DNA of 17,078 bases from the NCBI GenBank assembly GCA_964624765.1, contig CAZUZO010000079.1, positions 1-17,078 on the forward strand, given 5' to 3'. The notes beneath the pieces were generated by a model. It was not told where the DNA came from, did not search any database, and saw only the letters and a list, made by a program, of their open reading frames with translations. Shown piece by piece: positions 1-7,489 of this stretch (its first letter is position 1; the number at the start of each line of letters is the position of its first letter). Origin of the DNA: JAGTVB01 sp964624765 (GTDB taxonomy: Bacteria > Pseudomonadota > Gammaproteobacteria > HK1). A program made the position numbers and the translations under genes.

Positions 1-50
1 GCGCCGTCCGCCTTGCTCTCGGGCCGCTCTCGACGGTTTTTTCACAACCT
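1..50. mobile_element. Right end of a MITE-like element (family 2), cut by the window edge
   Basis: These 50 bases match 7295-7344, the right half of the complete family-2 element, at 47 of 50 positions. They end with the same terminal inverted repeat, GGTTTTTTCACAACCT, followed by CTCAG at 51-55, which is the same target-like pentamer that follows the complete copy. The left half lies outside the window. There is no coding sequence. Confidence 0.75.
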
Positions 51-139
51 CTCAGATCCAAGGACGCCAACGAGCGCAAAGCACAGCGGGTTGGGGTAAA
101 CTAAGCTATTCCTGCGGCCAAGCATGGGGTTCTGGCGAG

Positions 140-577
140 ATGGAAGTTCCCCAGGATTATGAGCATCGCGTCGTCGTCACGGCTTTCTTGCGTCGCAGGG
201 GTCAATTGCTCCTGGTGCGACGCAGCCAACGTGTCGGTACCTATCAGGGTCTATGGTCGGCGGTTAGCGGCTATGTTGAGCACCCCCCCTACGAACAAGC
301 GCTGAACGAAATCAACGAGGAAACCCGCTTGAACTCGGAGCAGGTGAGGCTGATCGCGGCCGGTGATCCCCTGGAAATCCTCGATGCCAGCCTGCGTATC
401 CGCTGGACCATCCATCCGTTTCTCTTCGAGGTATCCGAGTCAGCCGACATTCAACTCGATTGGGAAAATACGGAGTTTCGTTGGGTAACGGTGACTGAGC
501 TGGATAGCTACCCCACCGTTCCGGCGCTCAAGGAGGCCTTGGACCGCTGTCTTGATACGCCCCCAAACGGTCGCTGA
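140..577 (+). CDS. Nudix hydrolase family protein
   Basis: A 145-residue cytoplasmic protein with a single Nudix fold. Known members hydrolyse nucleoside diphosphates linked to another group; the substrate here cannot be told. The N-terminal strand (residues 10-28, ending LLLVRRS) and WSAVSGYVE (39-47) are typical of the family. The Nudix box is G44 ... NEINEET (56-62): the metal-binding glutamates E57, E60 and E61 are present. The box deviates from G-x5-E-x7-RE-U-x-EE-x-GU: the first Glu is Pro50, the spacing is two residues shorter, Arg is Asn56 and the last Gly is Arg63. This short form resembles a subgroup with the pattern SGY(I/V)E..PLEQAL.EI.EETGL. There is no strong Shine-Dalgarno site before the ATG. 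The stop is 78 bases before the ATG of the eIF2B-like gene, so co-transcription is likely. Confidence 0.85.
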   Translation: MEVPQDYEHRVVVTAFLRRRGQLLLVRRSQRVGTYQGLWSAVSGYVEHPPYEQALNEINEETRLNSEQVRLIAAGDPLEILDASLRIRWTIHPFLFEVSESADIQLDWENTEFRWVTVTELDSYPTVPALKEALDRCLDTPPNGR

Positions 578-592
578 AACGAACCTTCAGAG

Positions 593-663
593 ATTCGGTT
601 GCCTAAGGCTTCGTCTAGCGGATCAGAACTTCCGAAGCGCAACCGTAACGAAACGATGACCAT
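593..663 (+). repeat. Truncated copy of dispersed repeat R1 (R1c), ending at a start codon
   Basis: This stretch aligns with the distal third of the repeat copies at 14082-14260 (+) and 4824-5001 (-). Shared pieces are TTCGG(C/T)TGCC.AAGGCTTCG near the left and ACGAAACGATGACCAT (648-663) at the right, the latter identical to 14235-14250. The hairpin core of the full copies is missing. The right end contains the ATG at 656 used here as the start of the eIF2B-like gene. The homology is read by eye; the middle needs small gaps. Confidence 0.55.
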
Positions 664-1561
664 CACCGAAGCGCTCGACCAACGCCGCAGAGGGATCGAG
701 GAGGTGGTTTCCGATCGGACTCGGGGGGCCAGTCAATTGGCGCGGCGCTGCCTGACTATCCTGGCCGACTACGCGCGCTCGTACCCCGCCACCGATACCC
801 CCGATCTGGCCGAGGTGCTGCAAAGATTTGCGTTCGATCTGCGCACTGCCCGTCCGAGTATGGCGGCGGTACGCAACCTGATCGATCGTTTTATCGCTTG
901 CTTGAAAGAGATGCACGGGCAACCTCTGATGGCCGCGAGGCAGCTTGCCATCGGCAGCGCTGCTGCAGTAGCCGAGCAGTCGCTGTGGGCTGTACAGGAA
1001 GTGAGCCGGCTCGCTGCCGGTCTCATCGATGAAGGGCAAACAGTGATCACCCACAGCTTGAGCTCGACCCTGCTGGCTACGTTCCGGTCGCTGACCGGAC
1101 GTTCCGTGCACGCCGTGGTGACCGAATCCTGCCCGCTACGGGAAGGGTTGATCCTCGCGCAAGAACTGTCACGCCTCGCCATCGCGACCGACTACATAAC
1201 CGACGCTCAAGTCGGCATCTTTACGGCCCGTTCAGACCTTGCCATGGTGGGCGCGGATACTGTTTTTGGGGATGGCTCCGCGGTGAACAAAGCAGGGACC
1301 TATCTGCTGGCTCTGGCTGCCCACGACGCCGGGATTCCCTTTTATGTCTGCTGCGAAAGCTTCAAATTTACGGAATTCGGCGCCGAGAACGTGACGCTCG
1401 AAGAGATGTCGGTGGGTGAGCTGCGAGCCCCCGAGTTGCCTCACGTGCGTTTGCGCAATGTCTATTTTGATATCACGCCGGCAAGACTCATAACGGCTAT
1501 CGTCACAGAGAAAGGGGTACGACCACCGGGCAACGCCACCCCCAGTCCCCGCGTGGCCTAG
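656..1561 (+). CDS. eIF2B-like / ribose-1,5-bisphosphate isomerase-like protein
   Basis: A 301-residue protein of the eIF2B alpha/beta/delta-like superfamily, which includes archaeal ribose-1,5-bisphosphate isomerase (R15Pi) and methylthioribose-1-phosphate isomerase (MtnA). An N-terminal helical region (about 1-120) begins with the typical DRTRGASQLARR (20-31). The Rossmann-like C-terminal part carries ITHSLSS (131-137), TESCPLREG (156-164) and GADTVFGDGSAVNKAGT (199-215). The aspartate of the last motif, D201, is where the catalytic Asp of the isomerases lies. The catalytic Cys of R15Pi and MtnA (THC motif) is Ser134 here, so isomerase activity is doubtful and a regulatory or ligand-binding role is possible. 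I chose ATG 656 over an in-frame TTG at 599 because the extra 19 residues come from repeat-derived DNA; neither start has a clear ribosome binding site. The gene follows a Nudix gene and converges on EF-G. Confidence 0.8.
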   Translation: MTITEALDQRRRGIEEVVSDRTRGASQLARRCLTILADYARSYPATDTPDLAEVLQRFAFDLRTARPSMAAVRNLIDRFIACLKEMHGQPLMAARQLAIGSAAAVAEQSLWAVQEVSRLAAGLIDEGQTVITHSLSSTLLATFRSLTGRSVHAVVTESCPLREGLILAQELSRLAIATDYITDAQVGIFTARSDLAMVGADTVFGDGSAVNKAGTYLLALAAHDAGIPFYVCCESFKFTEFGAENVTLEEMSVGELRAPELPHVRLRNVYFDITPARLITAIVTEKGVRPPGNATPSPRVA

Positions 1562-1714
1562 TCAGACAGCTCGACGTGTGTTCACGCTTGCCCTCCACAC
1601 CTTACCGGTTCCGATCTCCAAACGGCCCAGGATGCTACCGGGCAAGCATGCCGAATCCAGTCTAGATGCGGCCGCACGCGGTGGTCGGGCTGTAAGCTTC
1701 GCCCTTGCCACTCG

Positions 1715-3766
1715 CTACCACATCCCCCTTAGTACTCTATCCATCAGTTCCTGAGGAACAGGAGCGAAATGGGCAAATTCCAGGGTAAACGACCCGCGAC
1801 CTTGGGTTGCCGATCGCAGCTCGGTGGCATAACCGAACATCTCACTCAACGGCACTAATCCCCGAATGGTTTGCGTCCCGCCTGCACCCGAGCCAGTACC
1901 GAGGATATCACAACGCCGCCCTGCCAACTGCCCTATGACCTCCCCCGTGAACACCTCCTGGACCAGCACCTCTAGCTTGCAGACAGGCTCCAATAGCACC
2001 GCACCCCCCTGGCGCAGTCCCTCACGGAAAGCCCCTGCGGCGGCGCTATAGAAAGCCTGTTCGCTCGAGTCGAGCTCATGGTAAGCGCCACCTCGCAGGG
2101 TCACGATGATGTCGTCGACCTTGTTACCTGCCAAAAATCCTCTTTCCGCCGCGTCGCGAATGCCCTTCTCTATGCTCGGCAGGTAGCTAGACGGCACACT
2201 TGAGCCCCTCGTTTCATCCCGAAAGCAAATTCCAGCACCACTTGCCGCTGGCGCCAAGTCCAGTACCACCCGACCGAAGTGGGTACGCCCTCCTACGTGC
2301 TGGTGAAACAACCCTTCTACCCCCTGGACCGGCCGCGTGATGGTCTCCTTATAAGTCACACGCGGCTTACCGGTACGAACCTCTACTCCATAGTGGCGGT
2401 GCAAACGGTCCACCAGCACCTCCAGGTGCAACTCGCCCATCCCGGACAGGAGGGTCTGCCCGGTATTCTCATCCACACCCACTCGACAGGTGGGATCCTC
2501 CTCGGCCAGATCGCGAAGCGCCTGCAGCAGACGTGCCTCGTCGGCGGTGGCCTTCGGCTCTAGCGCGAGATTGATCACGGGCTCTGGGAAAGCAATAGAC
2601 TCAAGCATGACCGGGGCATCCAACGCGCACAGCGTGTCGCCCGTAAAAACGCTCTTCATGCCTAGGACCGCCGCAATATCGCCGGACCTTACCTCAGCGA
2701 TGTCCTCACGGCGGTCGGCGTAGATCCGCACCAATCGTCCCACTCGCTGATGCCGACCGCGACCAGGGTTCAAGACCGTGTCGCCGACCCTCAGCACACC
2801 CGAGTACACCCGAAGATAGGCGAGCCGGCCAACATAGGGATCAGTCACCACCTTGAAGACGAGCGCCGCGAGAGAAGCCTGATCCTCAGGCGGACATTCG
2901 ATGTCGGCGCCGGTACGGGGGTCTGTGCCGCGTACTGATCCCACGTCGCGCGGTGACGGCAGGTAATCCACCACGCCATCCAAAACGGGTTGCACCCCTT
3001 TATTGCGCAATGCGGCCCCACAGTAAACCGGAAACAGACGGTTCTCGAGGGTGGCCCGGCGAAGCGCTTCCTTTATCCCATCAAGCTCAAGCGGAGCTCC
3101 ATTCAGATAGCGCTCCAACAGTCGATCGTCGGTCTCGACGATGCGTTCTAAAAGCTCCGTGCGAGCCTGCTGCGCAACCTCTCGGTAGACCCTCGGTATA
3201 GGCTGCACAACGCGACGGGCACCCAGCTCATCTGCCCAGTGAATGGCTTGCATGGTCAACAGATCGATGACGCCCTCGAATTGTGCTTCGACGCCGATGG
3301 GGATCTGTAGCGCCACCGCGGTGGCGCCCAGTCGCTCGGTCATCATGTTTAGCACGCGCGCGTAATCGGCACCGACGCGGTCCATTTTGTTGACAAAGCA
3401 GATGCGTGGAACACGATAGTGATCCGCCTGATGCCAAACCGTCTCACTCTGGGGCTCGACACCGTGCACGGCATCGAAAACCACGATGCAACCATCGAGT
3501 ACACGCAGCACCCGCTGGACTTCAGCGGTAAAGTCGATATGGCCAGGAGTATCGATCAAATTGATCTGCTGGCCTTGCCACGCAGCGGTAATCGCGGCTG
3601 ACACGATAGTGATGCCGCGCTCCCGCTCCTGGGGCATCCAATCGGTCACCGCGGTGCCCGTGTCTACCGATCCCATGCGATGCGTGCGCCCCATGTAATA
3701 GAGCATACGCTCCGTGGTGGTAGTCTTCCCCGCATCGATATGTGCGATTATGCCGACATTACGCAC
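1715..3766 (-). CDS. fusA: Elongation factor G (paralogue outside a str operon)
   Basis: A 683-residue translational GTPase with the full EF-G layout; EF-G drives ribosomal translocation. The G domain shows G1 AHIDAGKTT (8-16), G2 RGITI (50-54), G3 DTPGH (72-76), G4 NKMD (126-129) and G5 CGAALRNKG (249-257). Domain II follows at about 290-390. Domain IV starts near GGRTHFGRVVLDL, and the C-terminal domain ends with MFGYATELRSATQGRGS. The start is a forced GTG: a TAG stop lies one codon upstream in frame, so the protein begins directly at RNVGIIAHIDAG, lacking the 5-10 residues that usually precede it. There is no rpsL, rpsG or tuf nearby, so this is probably a second EF-G gene. It lies 27 bases downstream of the PEBP gene and may be co-transcribed with it. 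Whether it works in elongation, ribosome recycling or a special condition cannot be read from the sequence. Confidence 0.93.
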   Translation of the reverse strand: MRNVGIIAHIDAGKTTTTERMLYYMGRTHRMGSVDTGTAVTDWMPQERERGITIVSAAITAAWQGQQINLIDTPGHIDFTAEVQRVLRVLDGCIVVFDAVHGVEPQSETVWHQADHYRVPRICFVNKMDRVGADYARVLNMMTERLGATAVALQIPIGVEAQFEGVIDLLTMQAIHWADELGARRVVQPIPRVYREVAQQARTELLERIVETDDRLLERYLNGAPLELDGIKEALRRATLENRLFPVYCGAALRNKGVQPVLDGVVDYLPSPRDVGSVRGTDPRTGADIECPPEDQASLAALVFKVVTDPYVGRLAYLRVYSGVLRVGDTVLNPGRGRHQRVGRLVRIYADRREDIAEVRSGDIAAVLGMKSVFTGDTLCALDAPVMLESIAFPEPVINLALEPKATADEARLLQALRDLAEEDPTCRVGVDENTGQTLLSGMGELHLEVLVDRLHRHYGVEVRTGKPRVTYKETITRPVQGVEGLFHQHVGGRTHFGRVVLDLAPAASGAGICFRDETRGSSVPSSYLPSIEKGIRDAAERGFLAGNKVDDIIVTLRGGAYHELDSSEQAFYSAAAGAFREGLRQGGAVLLEPVCKLEVLVQEVFTGEVIGQLAGRRCDILGTGSGAGGTQTIRGLVPLSEMFGYATELRSATQGRGSFTLEFAHFAPVPQELMDRVLRGMW

Positions 3767-3793
3767 GTGCTAGGCCCCGCCGTTAGAAGCTCC

Positions 3794-4423
3794 TCACCCG
3801 CGCACATCGGGATTGAGGCTGTAGGTGCCCGTGAGTCTCGCCTGGGCCAGCACATGCCCTTCGATCGCCTTAAGAACCTCTGCTGCAGAGAAGTTTTCAC
3901 CCACAGGACAGCGCTCCAAGTCGAGGGCGTAAAGGGTGAAGTGGTAATGATGAACGATCGAGTCATTCCACGGGGGGCAAGGACCGTCATAGCCAAAATA
4001 GTGGCCCGCCATGTCCGGATCGCTAGCAAACCAATCCGTATAACTGTTGAGGCCCTGGCGAGTGCCTCGCGGCGCCGCAGGCCCGGCCTTTCCCTTGGCG
4101 GTAACACCCTCGGAAAACTCCCCGGCTTGAATAGCAATGGCATCAGCGTGCAGGTCCACGAGGACCCAATGATAGAAGTCGACGCGCGGCAGTTCGGCGG
4201 GCACAACGCGACCTTCCTTGTTCACGTCATCGGGCTGGCTCGGTACGTCGCTATCGTGGCAAATCAGAACAAAGGATTTCGTCCCCTTGGGCACATCTTC
4301 CCAGGCAAGCCCTGGATTCTGATTAGACCCTAAAGCAACGTGCTTTTCCGCGTCAGGAACACAGAAGGCGAATTGCGCGGGAATGGGACTGTTGTCGCTG
4401 AAGTTCCTGCTCCTTAATCTCAT
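3794..4423 (-). CDS. YbhB/YbcL-type phosphatidylethanolamine-binding (PEBP) family protein
   Basis: A 209-residue protein of the bacterial PEBP family. The ligand-pocket motifs are present: CHDSDVPS (55-62), the HW pair (85-86), YFGYDGPCPP (142-151) and HHYHFTLYALD (158-168). There is no signal peptide, so a cytoplasmic location is likely. Bacterial members bind small anionic ligands, but their roles are mostly unknown. The protein is longer than the usual 150-180 residues because of insertions around 63-82 and 105-140. The start is well supported by a Shine-Dalgarno AGGAGGT on the - strand at 4428-4434, four bases before the ATG. The EF-G gene begins 27 bases downstream on the same strand, so the two probably share a transcript. 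Confidence 0.87.
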   Translation of the reverse strand: MRLRSRNFSDNSPIPAQFAFCVPDAEKHVALGSNQNPGLAWEDVPKGTKSFVLICHDSDVPSQPDDVNKEGRVVPAELPRVDFYHWVLVDLHADAIAIQAGEFSEGVTAKGKAGPAAPRGTRQGLNSYTDWFASDPDMAGHYFGYDGPCPPWNDSIVHHYHFTLYALDLERCPVGENFSAAEVLKAIEGHVLAQARLTGTYSLNPDVRG

Positions 4424-4536
4424 GGTTACCTCCTCATCACAAAATAATGCCAGGCGATAGCCAACATCATCGCCTCACCCAGGCTGACTCTGGAAAGTTC
4501 AAAGCGGTCTCGGTTATTGTTCTGCGATCGCCTTAG

Positions 4537-4750
4537 AAGCTGTTTTAAAAACTACTGCGCTTGCCTGAGCTGCGTTGCGCGGCGCCTCAGAATCCTCATG
4601 TACTTCCTTGTACACTGCGGTTGTGACTCGCCCCATCCTTGGGGCTCGCCCCTTCGGGGCCGGCTTGCCGCTGTCAAAATCGTTCCCGACGATTTTGTCG
4701 CTGCCGTGCGCCTTGCTCTGCCCGCGCTCGCGACATTATTAAACCAGCTT
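4537..4750 (+). mobile_element. MITE-like element, family 1 (copy A), 214 bp
   Basis: A non-coding element bounded by inverted ends: AAGCTGTTTTAAAAA on the left and TTATTAAACCAGCTT on the right. The imperfect inverted pairing can be followed for about 45 bases inward. It is flanked by a perfect 5-bp direct repeat, CTTAG, at 4532-4536 and 4751-4755. The interior holds two GC-rich hairpins: one formed by GCCCC and GGGGC segments, and one with an AAAATCGT/ACGATTTT stem. Copies B (same orientation), C and D (opposite) share this interior. No transposase is encoded, so it would depend on an enzyme supplied elsewhere. Confidence 0.88.
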
Positions 4751-4823
4751 CTTAGCCGCTCGATGGGACCAGCAGGTCGCAAAACCATGCCCCTCACCTT
4801 ATGGTGTTACACTTATGTTAAAA

Positions 4824-5001
4824 GTTCTGGCCATGGTCGCTGTTTCGTTAGGGTCGCCTCTTGGAGCGTTCGATCGGTAGCCGTAGGCAGCCAAACCGCT
4901 CGGCGCGAGGGTGTGTCCAGCAGGGGGGCCGGACCCAAGCCGACAGGGACGTCTGCACGGCGTCCCTTGCGCCAAGGGGTTGGCCGCCACTCCAGGCAAA
5001 A
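4824..5001 (-). repeat. Dispersed structured repeat R1, copy a (about 178 bp)
   Basis: Read on the - strand this region aligns along its whole length with 14082-14260 on the + strand. The core at 4931-4971 matches 14111-14151 at 40 of 41 bases. Within the core, AGGGACG (4945-4951) and CGTCCCT (4961-4967) form a perfect 7-bp stem with a 9-base loop. The single core mismatch lies in the loop. The region fills most of the 366-base gap between copy A of the MITE and the SQR-like gene; I see no gene in that gap. Confidence 0.8.
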
Positions 5002-5121
5002 CGGACAACCAGGGCCCCGAACCGATGAGCCTAAGCAAAGTTATGATTACTCCGCAACAGCCGCTGCCCGGCAACAGTGTGCCCGTATAGCCGGGCGTCC
5101 ACGAAAAGAGGAGCTTGCAAA

Positions 5122-6291
5122 ATGCCACGCATCACCATCATCGGGGCTGGTTTTGCCGCCCTGACGACCGTACGCACGCTGCGTGCAAAAGACAAGGCGA
5201 TGCACCTCACCGTCATTGCCCCCAAGCCGGAGTTTCTATTCTACCCCAGCCTTATCTGGATCCCCTCCGGCCTACGTTCACGCAGCGACGTCGTCGTACC
5301 CCTAGAAGGATTCTTCCAGCGCATGCGCGTCGATTATCACGCCGGCGCTGCCCTTGGGCTCGAGGACGAAGGGCGTACCGTTATCACGTCTTCGGGCAGA
5401 GTGGAAAACGACGGCCTCATCATCGCTTGCGGGGGACGTTATATCAAGCAACTTCCGGGTATCGAGCATGCCATTACCCCGTGCCAGGGTGTCGCAGAAG
5501 CCGAGGCCGTGCGTGACCGATTGAAAACCCTCGACAGCGGTACGATTGCTATTGGATTCGCCGGCAACCCCCAGGAAGCCACCGCCGTGCGTGGCGGACC
5601 GATGTTCGAATTTCTCTTTGGCCTGCATAACCAGCTCAAACGTGAAGGACGCCGGGACCGCTTCCGTCTGGTGTTCTTCAACCCGATGCTGGAGCCTGGC
5701 AAACGGCTGGGGCCAAAGGCCGTCAAAGGCCTCATGGGTCGGATGACCCAGCTAGGCATTGAAACGCATCTAGGTCATAAGCTCACCCGCTTCGAGCCCG
5801 ATAAGGTGGTGACGGCGGGGGGCGAGTTCCAGGCTGATCTCATCCTATTTACCCCCGGCATGACGGGGCCGGCATGGGTCGATCAAACCAGCCTGCCGCG
5901 CTCGCCGGGGGGCATGATCCAAGCCGACGCCCAGTGTCGCGTAACGGGATTTGAGCGGGTATACGTCGCAGGGGATGCCGGCAGTTTTCCTGGACCTGAC
6001 TGGCTACCCAAACAGGCGCACATGGCGGATCTGCAGGCGGCCGTAGGGGCAGAGAATCTATTCGCAGAGCTCAATGGACGTACCTCGGAGAAAACGTTTC
6101 GCACCGAGCTCGTCTGCGTCGTGGACGATCTCGAGACTGGCGTGTTAGTGGCTCGTACCCCCCGGCGCACCCTAGTGCTGCCTCCACTTCGCTTGTTTCA
6201 CTGGTCCAAGCGCCTGCTGGAATGGTGGTACTTACGTGATTATCGTCGGGCGTTCAATACTAGCCAGAGCGCGCCATCCCCGATCCGCTAG
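5122..6291 (+). CDS. SQR-like FAD-dependent pyridine nucleotide-disulfide oxidoreductase
   Basis: A 389-residue flavoprotein related to sulfide:quinone oxidoreductase. It has an N-terminal FAD-binding GAGFAA (8-13), PEFLFYPSLIWIPSG (36-50) as in SQR-type proteins, a second nucleotide-fold region around 140-190, and the C-terminal FAD motif VYVAGDAGSF (280-289) followed by KQAHMADLQA (297-306). Four cysteines are seen: C103, C121, C272 and C332. C121 (ITPCQG) sits where SQRs carry one redox cysteine; I cannot confirm the full classic set. The C-terminus RLLEWWYLRDYR (364-375) is amphipathic and could anchor the protein to the membrane. ATG 5122 has a Shine-Dalgarno AGAGGAG at 5107-5113 with 8-base spacing, so the in-frame GTG at 5077 is unlikely. 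The fccAB genes in the same window support a sulfur role, but another substrate is possible. Confidence 0.82.
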   Translation: MPRITIIGAGFAALTTVRTLRAKDKAMHLTVIAPKPEFLFYPSLIWIPSGLRSRSDVVVPLEGFFQRMRVDYHAGAALGLEDEGRTVITSSGRVENDGLIIACGGRYIKQLPGIEHAITPCQGVAEAEAVRDRLKTLDSGTIAIGFAGNPQEATAVRGGPMFEFLFGLHNQLKREGRRDRFRLVFFNPMLEPGKRLGPKAVKGLMGRMTQLGIETHLGHKLTRFEPDKVVTAGGEFQADLILFTPGMTGPAWVDQTSLPRSPGGMIQADAQCRVTGFERVYVAGDAGSFPGPDWLPKQAHMADLQAAVGAENLFAELNGRTSEKTFRTELVCVVDDLETGVLVARTPRRTLVLPPLRLFHWSKRLLEWWYLRDYRRAFNTSQSAPSPIR

Positions 6292-6371
6292 ACAAAGAGG
6301 TGGCCACGAATGCGGCGCAGTGAGCCGAGTGCTCGACGGACGATGCGCACCGGCAAGACCTATATTTTTTC

Positions 6372-6388
6372 TGCTACCTAGAGTAGCA
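6372..6388. promoter_or_regulatory. Small inverted repeat upstream of the 153-residue gene, possible operator
   Basis: TGCTAC (6372-6377) and GTAGCA (6383-6388) form a perfect 6-bp inverted repeat with a 5-base gap, just after an A/T-rich run (TATATTTTTT). The T-run precedes the hairpin on the + strand, so it does not look like a terminator for the SQR-like gene. It lies 29 bases before the start codon at 6418. A role as a protein-binding site is only a possibility. Confidence 0.25.
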
Positions 6389-6417
6389 CTGGCAGAACGA
6401 TCAGAAGGAGACAGGGC

Positions 6418-6879
6418 ATGCTGGTCTGGACCCACGAGGATCTCTTTGACTTCCCATCGATCGCCACTGCGGAAGACTTCCTGCGTCTGATGCTCGCTGA
6501 TACCGAGCAGGAGATCGATGTTTACCAAGTGGCACTGCAGACATTTCCCCAGAACGACACCATTCTCGGCAAACTACACAACCTGTTCCCCGATCCGGTT
6601 GTCCGCGCAGCCATGCTCGGTGACGATGGTTTGCCAAACCAAACCTGGATCTGCACACCCCATTTTGGGCCCAAAGAGGCAACCGAGGTCGCAAGATGTG
6701 AACAACTCCAGCAGCAACTGCTCACCCTCTTTAAGGACGACTTCAAGGGACCGATCAAGGTCCCCGCGCCGAGGATACAACTCCTAGAGGGTTGTGTGAA
6801 ACGCTACTGCGACCGCATCTCGGGACTCCAACACGAGCATGGCTACCGGGGACGCGAGGAAGACTGGTGGCTTCCCTAA
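6418..6879 (+). CDS. Conserved-looking hypothetical protein (153 aa), function unknown
   Basis: I do not recognise this family. The start is convincing: AAGGAG at 6405-6410 lies 7 bases before the ATG. The protein is soluble, mostly helical, acidic at the N-terminus and has no signal peptide. It contains four cysteines: C79 (TWICTPHFG), C94, C126 and C131 (EGCVKRYC). It ends with a tryptophan-rich tail, REEDWWLP. The gene follows the SQR-like gene by 126 bases in the same direction, so it may belong to the same transcript and functional unit. The codon pattern looks like that of its neighbours. There is no sign of truncation. Confidence 0.7.
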   Translation: MLVWTHEDLFDFPSIATAEDFLRLMLADTEQEIDVYQVALQTFPQNDTILGKLHNLFPDPVVRAAMLGDDGLPNQTWICTPHFGPKEATEVARCEQLQQQLLTLFKDDFKGPIKVPAPRIQLLEGCVKRYCDRISGLQHEHGYRGREEDWWLP

Positions 6880-7489
6880 ACCGGCGCGCCTGTAAGGCGC
6901 CGTTGCCGCAAGCCACGCCGAGCCGTCCAGACAAAAAACCCTGACCGGTGCCCTGTCAGACCGGCCAGCAGCCTTTTGTGAAGGCTTGGTTGGGTGGAAC
7001 CCAGTGTGGACAAATTCCCACTGTCTACTGCTCTCGTTAAACCGTTTACCGAGTAGGAGCCTGTCCAGCCCTTTTACACCCAAAGGCCTGCTAAGGGTTT
7101 GGCAAAACGATGTCAGGGGGCCAACCTGACCGCAGCATCCCCGGCGCGGCGCCTCGACAACCACCTCTATCGCGTGTGCAGTCCACGAGAACACGCCCTG
7201 TTTCGGTCTCAGAGGTTGTGAAAAAACCTGCTACACGACCCGATAGCGGCGTTGGGCGGTGCTCGCTCCTCGCCTATCTATGTCTCGTCGCTGCGCTCCG
7301 TCCGCCTGGCTCTCGGGCCGCTCGCGACGGTTTTTTCACAACCTCTCAGGCCTGTCCACCGCCTTTACACCCGGTCGGGGCTCCGCCTATGAGAGATCTT
7401 CTAACCCATTGACGAACCCCGTTTCTCTAAACATGGCTTAATCCTTGCCCTTAAGGCTGCACGTGTGGACGTAACTAGAGGATAATACC
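6880..7489. other. Gene-free stretch of 610 bases with repeat debris
   Basis: No credible gene is seen here on either strand. It contains a complete family-2 MITE at 7213-7344. A 22-base segment at 7060-7081 (beginning CCTGTCCA and ending TTTACACCC) recurs directly at 7351-7372 with 19 of 22 matches. A GC-rich inverted repeat, CGGCGC/GCGCCG, lies just after the preceding stop codon but lacks a T-run. The stretch looks like accumulated mobile-element debris. Confidence 0.6.
7213..7344. mobile_element. MITE-like element, family 2, complete copy (132 bp)
   Basis: Perfect 16-bp terminal inverted repeats, AGGTTGTGAAAAAACC at 7213-7228 and its complement at 7329-7344. A perfect 5-bp direct repeat, CTCAG, flanks it at 7208-7212 and 7345-7349. 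The interior is GC-rich and non-coding. The right 50 bases match the window-start element at 47 of 50 positions. If the true target duplication is the 3-bp TCA, the element is one base longer at each end; the sequence cannot separate these readings. Confidence 0.88.

Noticed and set aside
599..655. In-frame TTG-initiated N-terminal extension of the eIF2B-like protein
   Set aside because: The 19 extra residues are encoded by repeat R1-like DNA, are low-complexity, and TTG 599 has no clear ribosome binding site.
3680..4333. Open frame of 217 codons opposite the PEBP gene
   Set aside because: It is the antisense shadow of the PEBP and EF-G genes, which have clear family motifs and, for PEBP, a strong ribosome binding site.
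4517..5164. Open frame of 215 codons on the + strand
   Set aside because: It runs through MITE copy A and repeat R1 and overlaps the well-supported start of the SQR-like gene; it is an accident of GC-rich repeat DNA.
6310..6381. Short frame of 23 codons between the SQR-like gene and the 153-residue gene
   Set aside because: No ribosome binding site and an arginine-rich, random-looking product; more likely part of the intergenic region.
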